A DNA stretch of 64,000 bases from positions 7,378,001 through 7,442,000 of the forward strand of contig NZ_CP082301.1 in the NCBI RefSeq assembly GCF_019880305.1, in the 5' to 3' direction. The stretch is from Streptomyces decoyicus. GTDB taxonomy: Bacteria; Actinomycetota; Actinomycetes; Streptomycetales; Streptomycetaceae. The position numbers and the translations under genes are program-made. The first letter of the stretch is position 1; each line of letters begins with the position of its first letter. Positions 1 to 7,193 of the stretch are shown here, one piece after another. The notes below the pieces were generated by a model, which saw nothing but the letters and a program-made list of their open reading frames with translations, was not told the DNA's origin and ran no database searches.

Positions 1-954
1 CGCGGTGCCGGCGCCGCCGCGTACCAGACCGACACCCGCCCACAGATTGGGCGAGATCTCCAGCTTGTCGCGCGAGCCGCCGTGCAGCGCCAGCATCCGC
101 TGCTGTCCCACCGACTCGCTCCTGCCCAGCGCCTGTTGCGCGGCCGCGACCGTTTCCGGATCGAGGTCGTCGAGCAGCCGGTCCGCGGTCGCCCAGGCCT
201 CCTTCGAGGAGTCCCGGGAGATGGTGTGCAGCCGGATACCGAACCGGACCGTACGCCCCTCCTTCTCCGCCAGCCCGCGAATCCAGTCGATCTTCTGCTT
301 GACCTCCTCGGGCGGCTCGCCCCAGGTGAGGTACACATCCACGTTCCGGGCGGCGACCGGCCCCGCGGCGGCGGACGAGCCGCCGAAGAAGATCTGCGGC
401 AGCGGGTCCGGCGGCAGCGCCGTCAGACCGCCCTCGACCTGATAGTGCTCGCCCCGGAAGTCGAACGGCTTGCCGCCCCACACGCCCCGTACGACCTGTA
501 GGAACTCATCCGTACGGGCATACCGGCGGTCATGGTCGAGATGATCGCCGAACCGCTTCTGCTCGGTCGAATCGCCCCCGGTCACCACATTCAGCAGCAG
601 GCGCCCACGCGAGATCCGCTGATAGGTCGCGGCCATCTGCGCCGCCAGCACCGGTGAGATCACCCCTGGCCGGAACGCGACCAGGAACTTCAGCCGCTCG
701 GTGACCTGGGTGAGCGCCACCGTGGTCAGCCAGGCGTCCTCGCACCACGTACCGGTCGGCGTGAGCACCGCCTCGAACCCCAACTGCTCGGCAGCCTTGG
801 CGATCTGGGCCAGATATTCGATGTCGGGGGCCCGTACCCCGCTGACCGGGGTGATGCGGTCCCGCCGGATGCCGCCGTCGGTGTAGGCATGCCGGTCGAC
901 GAGGGTCCGCCCGTCGCCGCCGGTCGGCAGAAACCAGTGCAGGTGTACGGACAT
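1..954 (-). CDS. ssuD: FMNH2-dependent alkanesulfonate monooxygenase (partial, 3' end outside window)
   Basis: Luciferase-like monooxygenase that, in this family, uses reduced flavin and O2 to release sulfite from alkanesulfonates in the cytoplasm. The translation starts MSVHLHWFLPTGGDGR and keeps typical SsuD blocks: APDIEYLAQIAKAAEQLGF, TGTWCEDAWLTT and GRLLLNVVTGGD. About 318 codons are present and the C-terminus lies beyond base 1. The ATG at 954 sits one base past the ssuA stop (956-958), so the two are almost certainly cotranscribed and coupled. It is the last visible gene of the ssuCBAD operon. Family call is secure; exact substrate range is not visible. Confidence 0.93.
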   Translation of the reverse strand, partial: MSVHLHWFLPTGGDGRTLVDRHAYTDGGIRRDRITPVSGVRAPDIEYLAQIAKAAEQLGFEAVLTPTGTWCEDAWLTTVALTQVTERLKFLVAFRPGVISPVLAAQMAATYQRISRGRLLLNVVTGGDSTEQKRFGDHLDHDRRYARTDEFLQVVRGVWGGKPFDFRGEHYQVEGGLTALPPDPLPQIFFGGSSAAAGPVAARNVDVYLTWGEPPEEVKQKIDWIRGLAEKEGRTVRFGIRLHTISRDSSKEAWATADRLLDDLDPETVAAAQQALGRSESVGQQRMLALHGGSRDKLEISPNLWAGVGLVRGGAGTA

Positions 955-955
955 C

Positions 956-2002
956 TCACTGAGCCTTTCCATAGGTACGCGGCGCCGTGCTCGAAGGCGG
1001 CAGGCCACCGTTGAAACGGGGATCGACGAACTCCCCGAAGTCGAAGGAGCGGGGAATCAGCTTCAGCGCCGCGAACGAGTCGACGATCTGCTGCTCGGAG
1101 GCGATGGCGTCCTTGTCCACGGCGACCGCGACCGCCGTGCCCCGGGTGCGCTTGACCGCGTCCAGCGCCACCTTGTCCGGCAGCCCGGTCTCCTTCGCCC
1201 AGGCCTTCGACCAGACGTCGGGGTGCTTGAACACCCAGTTCTGCGCCCGCCGCACCCGGTCCGTGTAGTCCTTCAGCGCCGCCGACTTCTTCTTGTCGTC
1301 CAACGCGGCAGGCGCGGCGACCTGGAAGCCCAGTCCGTTGACGACCCCCTGCCCGCTGGTCAGCACCCGGGCATCGGCCTGGTCCAGGGCCTGCGAGGTG
1401 TACGGGTCCCACACCGCCCAGGCATCCACCTTCCCCCGGGTGAAAGCGGCGAGCGCATCGGCCGGCTGAAGGTAGTTGAGCGTGACGTCCTTCGGCGTCA
1501 GCCCGGCCTTCTTCAGCGTGGCAATGAGCTGGTAGTGCGCGGAGCTGCCCTGGGCAACGGCGATCGACTTGCCCTTCAGCTGCGCCGGCCGCTTGAGGGG
1601 TGAGCCCTTCTTCACCAGGACCGCCTCGCCGTCCGAGCTGCTGTGCGTCCCGGCGATGACCTTGATCTTCGACTTCGCCGCGGCGGCGAACACGGGCGGG
1701 GTGTTGCCGACCCCACCGACGTCCACGGCCCCGGCATTGACCGCCTCCAACAGCGGCGGCCCCGAGGTGAAGGTAGACCACTTGATCTTGTACGGAAGGT
1801 CGTCCAGCTCGCCGGCCGCCCGCAGCAACGCCTCATAACCACCCTTCTGGTCACCGACGTTGAGGGTCAGCGACCCCTTGCCGTCCGTCCCGCTACCGGC
1901 ACCCCCGCCGGCACCCGAGGCCCCCGACGAACCACCGCAGGCGGCCAGCAGCAGGGTGAGCGGGAGCAACAGGGCAGCTGGGGCGATAGGGCGTGCTCTC
2001 AT
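956..2002 (-). CDS. ssuA: Sulfonate ABC transporter substrate-binding lipoprotein
   Basis: 348 residues. An N-terminal lipoprotein signal with lipobox LAAC (Cys22), then a Gly/Ser linker, predicts a membrane-anchored extracellular binding protein. The body matches SsuA/NitT-type solute-binding proteins: LNVGDQKGGYEALLRAAGEL, the AVDVGGVGNTPPVFAAA block, GKSIAVAQGSSAHY and DAWAVWDPYTSQAL. It lies between ssuB (244-base gap) and ssuD (1-base gap), supporting sulfonate as ligand. The ribosome-binding site ahead of ATG 2002 is weak. A taurine or other sulfonate preference cannot be excluded. Confidence 0.9.
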   Translation of the reverse strand: MRARPIAPAALLLPLTLLLAACGGSSGASGAGGGAGSGTDGKGSLTLNVGDQKGGYEALLRAAGELDDLPYKIKWSTFTSGPPLLEAVNAGAVDVGGVGNTPPVFAAAAKSKIKVIAGTHSSSDGEAVLVKKGSPLKRPAQLKGKSIAVAQGSSAHYQLIATLKKAGLTPKDVTLNYLQPADALAAFTRGKVDAWAVWDPYTSQALDQADARVLTSGQGVVNGLGFQVAAPAALDDKKKSAALKDYTDRVRRAQNWVFKHPDVWSKAWAKETGLPDKVALDAVKRTRGTAVAVAVDKDAIASEQQIVDSFAALKLIPRSFDFGEFVDPRFNGGLPPSSTAPRTYGKAQ

Positions 2003-2161
2003 GGGGCGTCCGTTTCGTTCTGGGGGTGGGACTGGGGTGGGGTGGCGTGGGGTCGGGGAGTGGGTGGGGGTGAGCAGGTGGCTCGGGATCGGGGGCTGAC
2101 CTGGCTGGGGGATGCGGATGGGTGCGAGCCGGCAGTCAGGTACGCGGACCGGTTGTCAGGT

Positions 2162-2193
2162 GGGCGCTGGGGCGCTGGGGCGCTGGGGTGCTG
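2162..2193. repeat. Four tandem 8-bp repeats between ssuB and ssuA
   Basis: GGGCGCTG occurs three times directly adjacent, followed by GGGTGCTG. It lies in the noncoding gap between the ssuB stop and the ssuA start. No function is evident; slippage between strains is likely. Confidence 0.7.
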
Positions 2194-2245
2194 CTGTGCC
2201 GGGGTGCCTGCCGCGGAAGGTGCTGCCGCGCAATGCGCTGCGGTG

Positions 2246-3097
2246 TCAGACCGCGGCAGGGGAGGCCTCGGTCGCGCCGGGAGAAGCGGCCACCGGCACG
2301 CCCTCCGCATCCGCCTCGGAACCTCCACCGCCGTCCGCGACCTCCACACCGAGCCGGTCGAGCAATCGGGCACGCAACGCGCCGAAGCGCGGATCGGAGA
2401 TATCGCGTGGTCGGGGCAGGTCCACCGTGGTCTCGTACGCGATCCGGCCGCCCTCCATCACCAGCGCCCGGTCCGCCAGCAGCAGGGCCTCCTCCACGTC
2501 GTGGGTGACCAGCAGCACCGCGCAGCCACGCTCCTGCCACAGCTCGGACACCAGGCGCTGCGCCTTGATCCGGGTCAGCGCATCGAGGGCACCGAACGGC
2601 TCGTCGAGCAGCAGCAGATCCGGTTCACGCACCAGCGCACGGGCGAGCGACGCCCGCTGGGCTTCCCCGCCGGAGAGCGTCTTGGGCCAGGCGTCCGCCC
2701 GATGGCCGAGCCCGACCTCCTCCAACGCCCTTACGGCGGCGTCGCGTTCCGGCCGCCCCGGAAGCCCCAGCAGCACATTCCGCCAGACCCGCTTCCAGGG
2801 CATCAGCCGTGGCGCCTGGAACGCCACGGCCTTGCGGCGCGGCACCAGTACCTCGCCCTCGATCTCCCGGTCGAGCCCGGCCAGCACCCGCAGCAAGGTC
2901 GACTTGCCGCAGCCGCTGCGCCCGAGCAGTGCCACGAACTCGCCCGGCCGGATGGACAGTTGGAGATCGTCGATGACGGCCCGGTCGCCGAAGGCGCGTA
3001 CCAGCCCGCCCACCTGCACGGCGGAACCGGAGACCGCGGAGCCCGGCCGCTCCTCGTGCTGGGTGTCGGTCACTGTCCTGTGAACGTCGGTCGCCAT
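2246..3097 (-). CDS. ssuB: Sulfonate ABC transporter ATP-binding protein
   Basis: 283-residue ABC ATPase that would energise sulfonate import. Walker A GRSGCGKST (about residues 59-67), Q-loop Gln94, signature LSGGE (141-145), Walker B LLLLDEP (161-167) and H-loop His199 are all intact. ATG 3097 was chosen because the first 28 bases overlap the end of ssuC, the usual coupled arrangement. A longer upstream ORF only reads through ssuC in another frame. The Gly/Ala-rich C-terminal tail after about residue 255 is a high-GC extension. Confidence 0.93.
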   Translation of the reverse strand: MATDVHRTVTDTQHEERPGSAVSGSAVQVGGLVRAFGDRAVIDDLQLSIRPGEFVALLGRSGCGKSTLLRVLAGLDREIEGEVLVPRRKAVAFQAPRLMPWKRVWRNVLLGLPGRPERDAAVRALEEVGLGHRADAWPKTLSGGEAQRASLARALVREPDLLLLDEPFGALDALTRIKAQRLVSELWQERGCAVLLVTHDVEEALLLADRALVMEGGRIAYETTVDLPRPRDISDPRFGALRARLLDRLGVEVADGGGGSEADAEGVPVAASPGATEASPAAV

Positions 3098-3996
3098 TGC
3101 AGCAGCAGCCTTTCGAGGGTACGAACGAGAAAGTCGGCGATGAGCCCGAGGATCGCGTAGACCACGAGGCACACCACGATCACGTCGGTGCGGAAGAATT
3201 CCCTGGCCTGGTTCATCAGAAAACCGAGGCCGTCGTCGGCGTTGACCTGCTCGCCGAAGACCAGCGCGAGCCATGCGGTGGCGAGCGAATAACGCAGCCC
3301 GGTCATGGCACCCGGCAGCGCGCCGGGCAGCACCACATGGCGGATCAGACCCCACCGGCTCAGCCCGAGCGAGGTCCCGGCCTCCACCAACTGCGCATCC
3401 ACACCACGAATCCCGGCATAGACATTCAGATAGAGATGGAAGGCAACGCCCAAGGAGATCAACGCAATCTTGGGCGCCTCGCCGATGCCCAGCCAGATGA
3501 TGAACAGCGGAATCACCCCCACCCAGGGGACGGACCGCAGCATCTGCACCGTCGCGTCGACCAGATCCTCGCCGAGCCGTGAAAGCCCCGACGCGAGCGC
3601 CAGCGCCACGCCGGTCACGCCACCCAACAACAGTCCGACCGCGACCCGTTGGAGCGAAACCAACATCGCCGACGGCAGCGTGCCGTCCGCAACCAGGTCC
3701 CCGGCGGTGGCAGCGATGGTCCCGGGCGACGCCAGAATGTCGGCCTCCAGCACACCGCCCGCACTGAGCACCTGCCACAACACCAGCAGCGCGAGGGGCC
3801 CCACCGTACGACGCAACCACCGCGGCACCGACCACCGGCGCCCGGAAACCGGAACCACGCGAGCAAGCTCCGGCCCCTCAGCGCCGGAAGCGGATGTCAC
3901 CGCTGCCTCCACGCCGCCCTTCGCAAGGGACGGTTGCTCTGCATCAGCAGCGAGACCGGGTGGCGCGTCGCGGGCCACGGCCTGATCGAGAGTCAT
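3070..3996 (-). CDS. ssuC: Sulfonate ABC transporter permease
   Basis: 308-residue membrane permease of the SsuC/TauC/NitT class. An acidic cytoplasmic N-terminus of about 60 residues precedes about six hydrophobic segments, beginning with GPLALLVLWQVLSAGGVL. The EAA loop that contacts the ATPase is visible as EAGTSLGLSRWGLIRHVVLP. The start ATG 3996 has a GGAGC Shine-Dalgarno. The upstream in-frame extension to 4464 is low-complexity and was rejected. It is the first structural gene of the operon, so the leader peptide at 4504-4593 would control it. Confidence 0.92.
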   Translation of the reverse strand: MTLDQAVARDAPPGLAADAEQPSLAKGGVEAAVTSASGAEGPELARVVPVSGRRWSVPRWLRRTVGPLALLVLWQVLSAGGVLEADILASPGTIAATAGDLVADGTLPSAMLVSLQRVAVGLLLGGVTGVALALASGLSRLGEDLVDATVQMLRSVPWVGVIPLFIIWLGIGEAPKIALISLGVAFHLYLNVYAGIRGVDAQLVEAGTSLGLSRWGLIRHVVLPGALPGAMTGLRYSLATAWLALVFGEQVNADDGLGFLMNQAREFFRTDVIVVCLVVYAILGLIADFLVRTLERLLLQWRPTFTGQ

Positions 3997-4503
3997 AAAT
4001 GCTCCACGGGGAGGTGAGGGGGAGGAAGGCGAGAACAGCGGGGCAGGTGAGGGGGCTGGAGAACAGCGGAGCCGGGGGCAGCGAGGCGGGGGAACGGAAG
4101 CCAACGACACGCACGGACGCCCGTCGCCCGATGCCCGACGCCACAGCGCACAGGCGACGTCAGCCCGGCAGAGGCACCGACAAGCGACAAAGCGCCAGAA
4201 CGACAAGGAGGCAAACCGGTCAAGCCGACCGGGCAAGCGGAAGACCGACCGGAATTCGGCACACCGACCACGAACGAACCCGAATCGAGCCACGACAGCC
4301 CCTGAAAAACCCCGAAAGGCAGCCAGAGCCAGACCAGAAAGCCGAAGCCTCGAAACAGCCGCGAAGAGCCGCAAGCAAACCGACGAGGAGTCCCGCAACG
4401 CGCACGAAACCTGGAACGGCCTCAGCAACGGGCTCAGCAATGGGCTCAGTAACGACGACGACAACGGCGCCGCAACGGCATCAACAGCAACGCGGCATCA
4501 TGA
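3997..4503 (-). promoter_or_regulatory. Long leader between Cys leader peptide and ssuC
   Basis: About 500 bases with no credible gene. The minus strand carries short reiterated runs such as GGGCTCAG-like and GAGAACAGCGG repeats. In a cysteine-attenuation model this would be the transcribed leader linking the 4504-4593 peptide to ssuC. I could not fold a convincing terminator/antiterminator pair by eye, so the boundary and mechanism are inference. Confidence 0.35.
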
Positions 4504-4593
4504 TCAACAACAGCCGCCGCGGCGACACGCGGCAGAGGCCACCCGCAGCAGGTCGATGTGACCGCGCGTGGTGAGCAGGGCTGATGTAGACAT
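4504..4593 (-). CDS. Putative cysteine-responsive leader peptide of the ssu operon
   Basis: 29 codons: MSTSALLTTRGHIDL, then LLRVASAACRRGGCC and a TGA stop (the L is shared). Actinobacterial sulfur operons often start with a short ORF of the pattern R-x-H-x-D-L-x-R-x-A-x-A-x-C, annotated as 'putative leader peptide'. This one matches and ends in two consecutive Cys codons (TGT TGT). In related mycobacterial leaders, ribosome stalling at Cys codons senses cysteine shortage. It reads toward ssuC about 500 bases downstream. Recognition rests on the motif and on context; translation is not demonstrated. Confidence 0.7.
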   Translation of the reverse strand: MSTSALLTTRGHIDLLRVASAACRRGGCC

Positions 4594-4738
4594 GTCGCTG
4601 AACGTAGCGGTGCGCCGCGAGAGGGGTCAAACGTCATCTCGGCTGGTGGACCTTTGTTGCCGCAGCATTGAGGCAGCATTGCGGGCGACGCCCGCGGGGT
4701 TGCAAACCAGGGCAGGTTCTCCGTACCAAAATGGAGGC

Positions 4739-5161
4739 ATGAGCACCGCATTCACCACCCGCACCCTTGACATCACCACGGGCTCGACGGAGACCGTTGC
4801 CGACCTCACCGCCGACTGCGCGGCCTTCCTGCGAGAGGCAGCAGACGGACGCGACGGCCTGCTGAACATTTTCGTCCCCCATGCGACCGCCGGCATCGCC
4901 GTACTGGAAACCGGCGCAGGCAGCGACGAAGACCTCCTGGCCGCCCTGCACGACCTCCTCCCCGCCGACAACCGCTGGCGCCACCGCCACGGCAGCCCCG
5001 GCCACGGCCGCGACCACGTCCTCCCCGCCCTCGTCCCACCCCACGCCACCCTCCCGGTCGTCGCGGGCCGACTGGCCCTCGGCACCTGGCAGTCCATCTG
5101 TTTGGTGGATACAAACGTGGATAATCCGCACCGGCAGGTACGGGTGAGCTTCCTGGGGTGA
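4739..5161 (+). CDS. yjbQ: YjbQ/UPF0047 family protein (secondary thiamine-phosphate synthase family)
   Basis: 140 residues, a full-length member of the UPF0047 family, some of which have weak thiamine-phosphate synthase activity. Visible family blocks are FVPHATAGIAVLETGAG, the His-rich NRWRHRHGSPGHGRDHV and the C-terminal GTWQSICLVDTNVDN followed by RQVRVSFLG. Start ATG 4739 is preceded by GGAGG; a longer upstream frame is not protein-like. The 3' end matters more than the enzyme here: its last 18 codons recur, diverged, three times downstream, which suggests this gene is an integration target kept functional by replacement 3' ends. Confidence 0.88.
   Translation: MSTAFTTRTLDITTGSTETVADLTADCAAFLREAADGRDGLLNIFVPHATAGIAVLETGAGSDEDLLAALHDLLPADNRWRHRHGSPGHGRDHVLPALVPPHATLPVVAGRLALGTWQSICLVDTNVDNPHRQVRVSFLG
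5108..5161 (+). repeat. yjbQ 3' end, inferred attachment site (intact copy)
   Basis: The last 18 codons of yjbQ, encoding D-T-N-V-D-N then RQVRVSFLG and stop. Translatable or near-translatable copies of this stretch stand free of the rest of the gene at 12421-12492, 32371-32445 and 34713-34786, all on the same strand. This is the pattern of an integration site inside a gene 3' end; no crossover point is proven. Confidence 0.6.
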
Positions 5162-5428
5162 CCTGGAGCCGGTCGTCCCTGCCAGGCCTGGTTCGGTTGC
5201 CGACTCTCGCGCGCTCCCGGGAGACAGGGCTGCGCAGGGCCGGGTGCCCGCCGCGCCGGTTCGTTCGGTGGGGTCGACGTCGACGGTGTCACGCCTTCCC
5301 AGATGTAGGGCTGTGGCGGCACCCGGAGGAAGCGCGCAACTGGGGTGCGCTGGTCCGTGTGTCATAGGCTGGATGCACAGCGTGAGGGGAAGGCTTCGCT
5401 GAAATGCCAGCGAACTGGACTTGGGGGC

Positions 5429-6205
5429 ATGCGGGTGGAAACCGACGGCGTGGTCGGCCCTGTGTCAGGGCAGCAGGGAGCAGCGGCCGTTTCCGCGTCG
5501 TGCAGGCCCATGGCGCCGTCACGAACCGGCAGGCTCGACGACCAAGTTCCGTTCCTGGCCCGGTTGGAGCAGCAGGAACGTGTCGCGCTGCTGGAGCTGG
5601 GCCGACCCATGAAGTACAGCCCGCGGTCTGTACTGGTGCGTCAGGACGAACCGTCCACCCACGTGGTGGTCATCCTCGCCGGCTGGACCAAGGTCACCCG
5701 CTCCACCGCCAATGGTTACGAAGCGCTGCTTGCCCTGCGGGGTCCGGGCGACGTCGTCGGGGAGGCCTCCGCAGTCAGCGGCCGCCCGCGCTCGGCGACG
5801 GTTACCGCGCTGGGGAAGGTCGAGGCCGTCACGATTGAGCGTGGCCGGTTCCTGGGCCATCTTGCGGAATTCCCGGCCTCGTCCCTCCAACTGCTCAGCC
5901 TTATCGGAGACCGGACACAGGCCAGTGACCGGCGACGCGTGGAGCAAGGCGCACTCGGAGTCCGTGAGCGGTTGTCGCTCTTGCTTCTGGAGCTGTCGCG
6001 CACACACGGGGTGCAGGATGCGGAGGGAGTGCGCCTGACCAGCGGCCTCAGCCAGCACGAGCTGGCAGGCGCGGTCGGAGCCTCTCGCGAGGCGGTGGCC
6101 AGGCTTCTGAAGGAACTGAGAGAACGCGACGTCGTCCGGACCAGCCGCAGGGGACTGGTCATCGTCCGCCCGGACCAGCTGCGCCGGATAGCGGGCGGCG
6201 AATAG
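5429..6205 (+). CDS. Crp/Fnr family transcriptional regulator
   Basis: About 258 residues. The N-terminal half is a cyclic-nucleotide-binding-type beta-roll (LLELGRPMKYSPRSVLVRQD, HVVVILAGWTKV, then GPGDVVGEASAVSGRPRSAT). The C-terminal half has a winged HTH with the recognition segment LSQHELAGAVGASREAVARL. Start ATG 5429 follows a G-rich Shine-Dalgarno-like run; ATG 5510 is an alternative. It lies 130 bases upstream of a nucleotidyl-cyclase gene on the same strand, so it may sense that enzyme's product and control the operon. That link is inference: Streptomyces has many Crp-like regulators and no operator was proven here. Confidence 0.85.
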   Translation: MRVETDGVVGPVSGQQGAAAVSASCRPMAPSRTGRLDDQVPFLARLEQQERVALLELGRPMKYSPRSVLVRQDEPSTHVVVILAGWTKVTRSTANGYEALLALRGPGDVVGEASAVSGRPRSATVTALGKVEAVTIERGRFLGHLAEFPASSLQLLSLIGDRTQASDRRRVEQGALGVRERLSLLLLELSRTHGVQDAEGVRLTSGLSQHELAGAVGASREAVARLLKELRERDVVRTSRRGLVIVRPDQLRRIAGGE

Positions 6206-6335
6206 CTGACGGTCATGCAACCGGGGCGAGTTGTGTGCCATCGGTTACAGACGCTGTGTGCAGGTGTTCCTTCTCCATTGTCAGACCCCCACGAGATAGT
6301 GCTCCGGACCGAGCCCGACCGTCCGAGAGGCACCC

Positions 6336-7193
6336 ATGACCCTGGTCCTGACGGAACCCGTCAACCGCACCATTCTGCTGCTGGACATCGAGGACTTCAG
6401 CCGACGGGACGATGTGGTGCAGGCCTGCCTGCGCCGGGAACTGCACAACGTGGTGGAGGACACTCTGGCCGCGGCGGGTGTCGAGCGGAACATGCAGTAC
6501 CGAGAGGACCGCGGGGACGGTCTGATCGTGCTGGTCAGTGCCGACATCCCGAAAACGGTGCTGCTTCGGGCCCTGTTGACGACCATCCCGGATGCGTTGT
6601 GCCAGTACAATCGGCTGGCATCGAGCAGTGCGCAGATGCGGCTGCGGATGGTACTGGCCGCAGGAGAGGTCGCCTTCGACCCGAAGCAGGGCACGGTGGG
6701 AGGGCTCGTCGGCCACGACCTCAACCAGTCCTGCCGGCTGCTCGATGCCGACGCCCTGCGCGAAGCGCTCGCGCGGCAGGAAGCGGACTGTGTGCTGGGG
6801 GTGTCGGCCCCCGTCTACGAAGGCGTGGTTCGCCACGGACACCGCGGACTGCGCCCGGAGGAGTTCCACCACGCGGCGGTGTCCGTGAAGAAGGACCGGC
6901 TCGACCTGTGGTTGCATGGGTCGCTGCCGGACGGCACCACCACCCCTGTACCGGAGCCGGCGTCCGCCGGGCGCGGCGGCAGGGGTGCGCATGAGGGTGC
7001 CGCCGGGCAGTCTCCGGCGGCACCTGCCGGGGCGCCTTCGAGCAGTGGGGCGGCATTCGCCTTCAACGGCGGAACGGTGTCGGTCGGCGGCAGCCAGGTC
7101 AACGGCGGTCAGACCGGGGTCAGCGGCGGCCATGTCTCGGGCGACGTGATCATGGGGACGGTCCGGCATGAGGGCCGGAGCGAGCAGGCATGA
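6336..7193 (+). CDS. Class III nucleotidyl cyclase-like protein with Gly/Val-rich C-terminal motif (Pycsar-type candidate)
   Basis: 285 residues. Residues about 10-200 resemble a class III cyclase catalytic domain. Metal-ligand aspartates are seen in ILLLDIEDFS (Asp17) and EDRGDGLIVL (Asp61). The transition-state pair appears as Asn130 and Arg134 in GHDLNQSCRLL, so the site looks active. After a Gly/Ala/Pro linker the tail has a short repeat, GGTVSVGGSQVNGG then QTGVSGGHVSGDVIMGT, shared with the next protein. The stop overlaps the next start (ATGA). With a DUF5706-like gene downstream, the likely role is making a cyclic nucleotide alarm signal, as PycC does. Product identity cannot be read from sequence. 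Confidence 0.75.
   Translation: MTLVLTEPVNRTILLLDIEDFSRRDDVVQACLRRELHNVVEDTLAAAGVERNMQYREDRGDGLIVLVSADIPKTVLLRALLTTIPDALCQYNRLASSSAQMRLRMVLAAGEVAFDPKQGTVGGLVGHDLNQSCRLLDADALREALARQEADCVLGVSAPVYEGVVRHGHRGLRPEEFHHAAVSVKKDRLDLWLHGSLPDGTTTPVPEPASAGRGGRGAHEGAAGQSPAAPAGAPSSSGAAFAFNGGTVSVGGSQVNGGQTGVSGGHVSGDVIMGTVRHEGRSEQA

Noticed and set aside
3070..4464. 464-residue SsuC
   Set aside because: The first 156 codons are Arg/Ser/Phe-rich out-of-context sequence across the leader region.
4568..5161. Longer YjbQ from 4568
   Set aside because: The family begins at MSTAFTTRTLDITTG; upstream codons are unrelated, and ATG 4739 has GGAGG.
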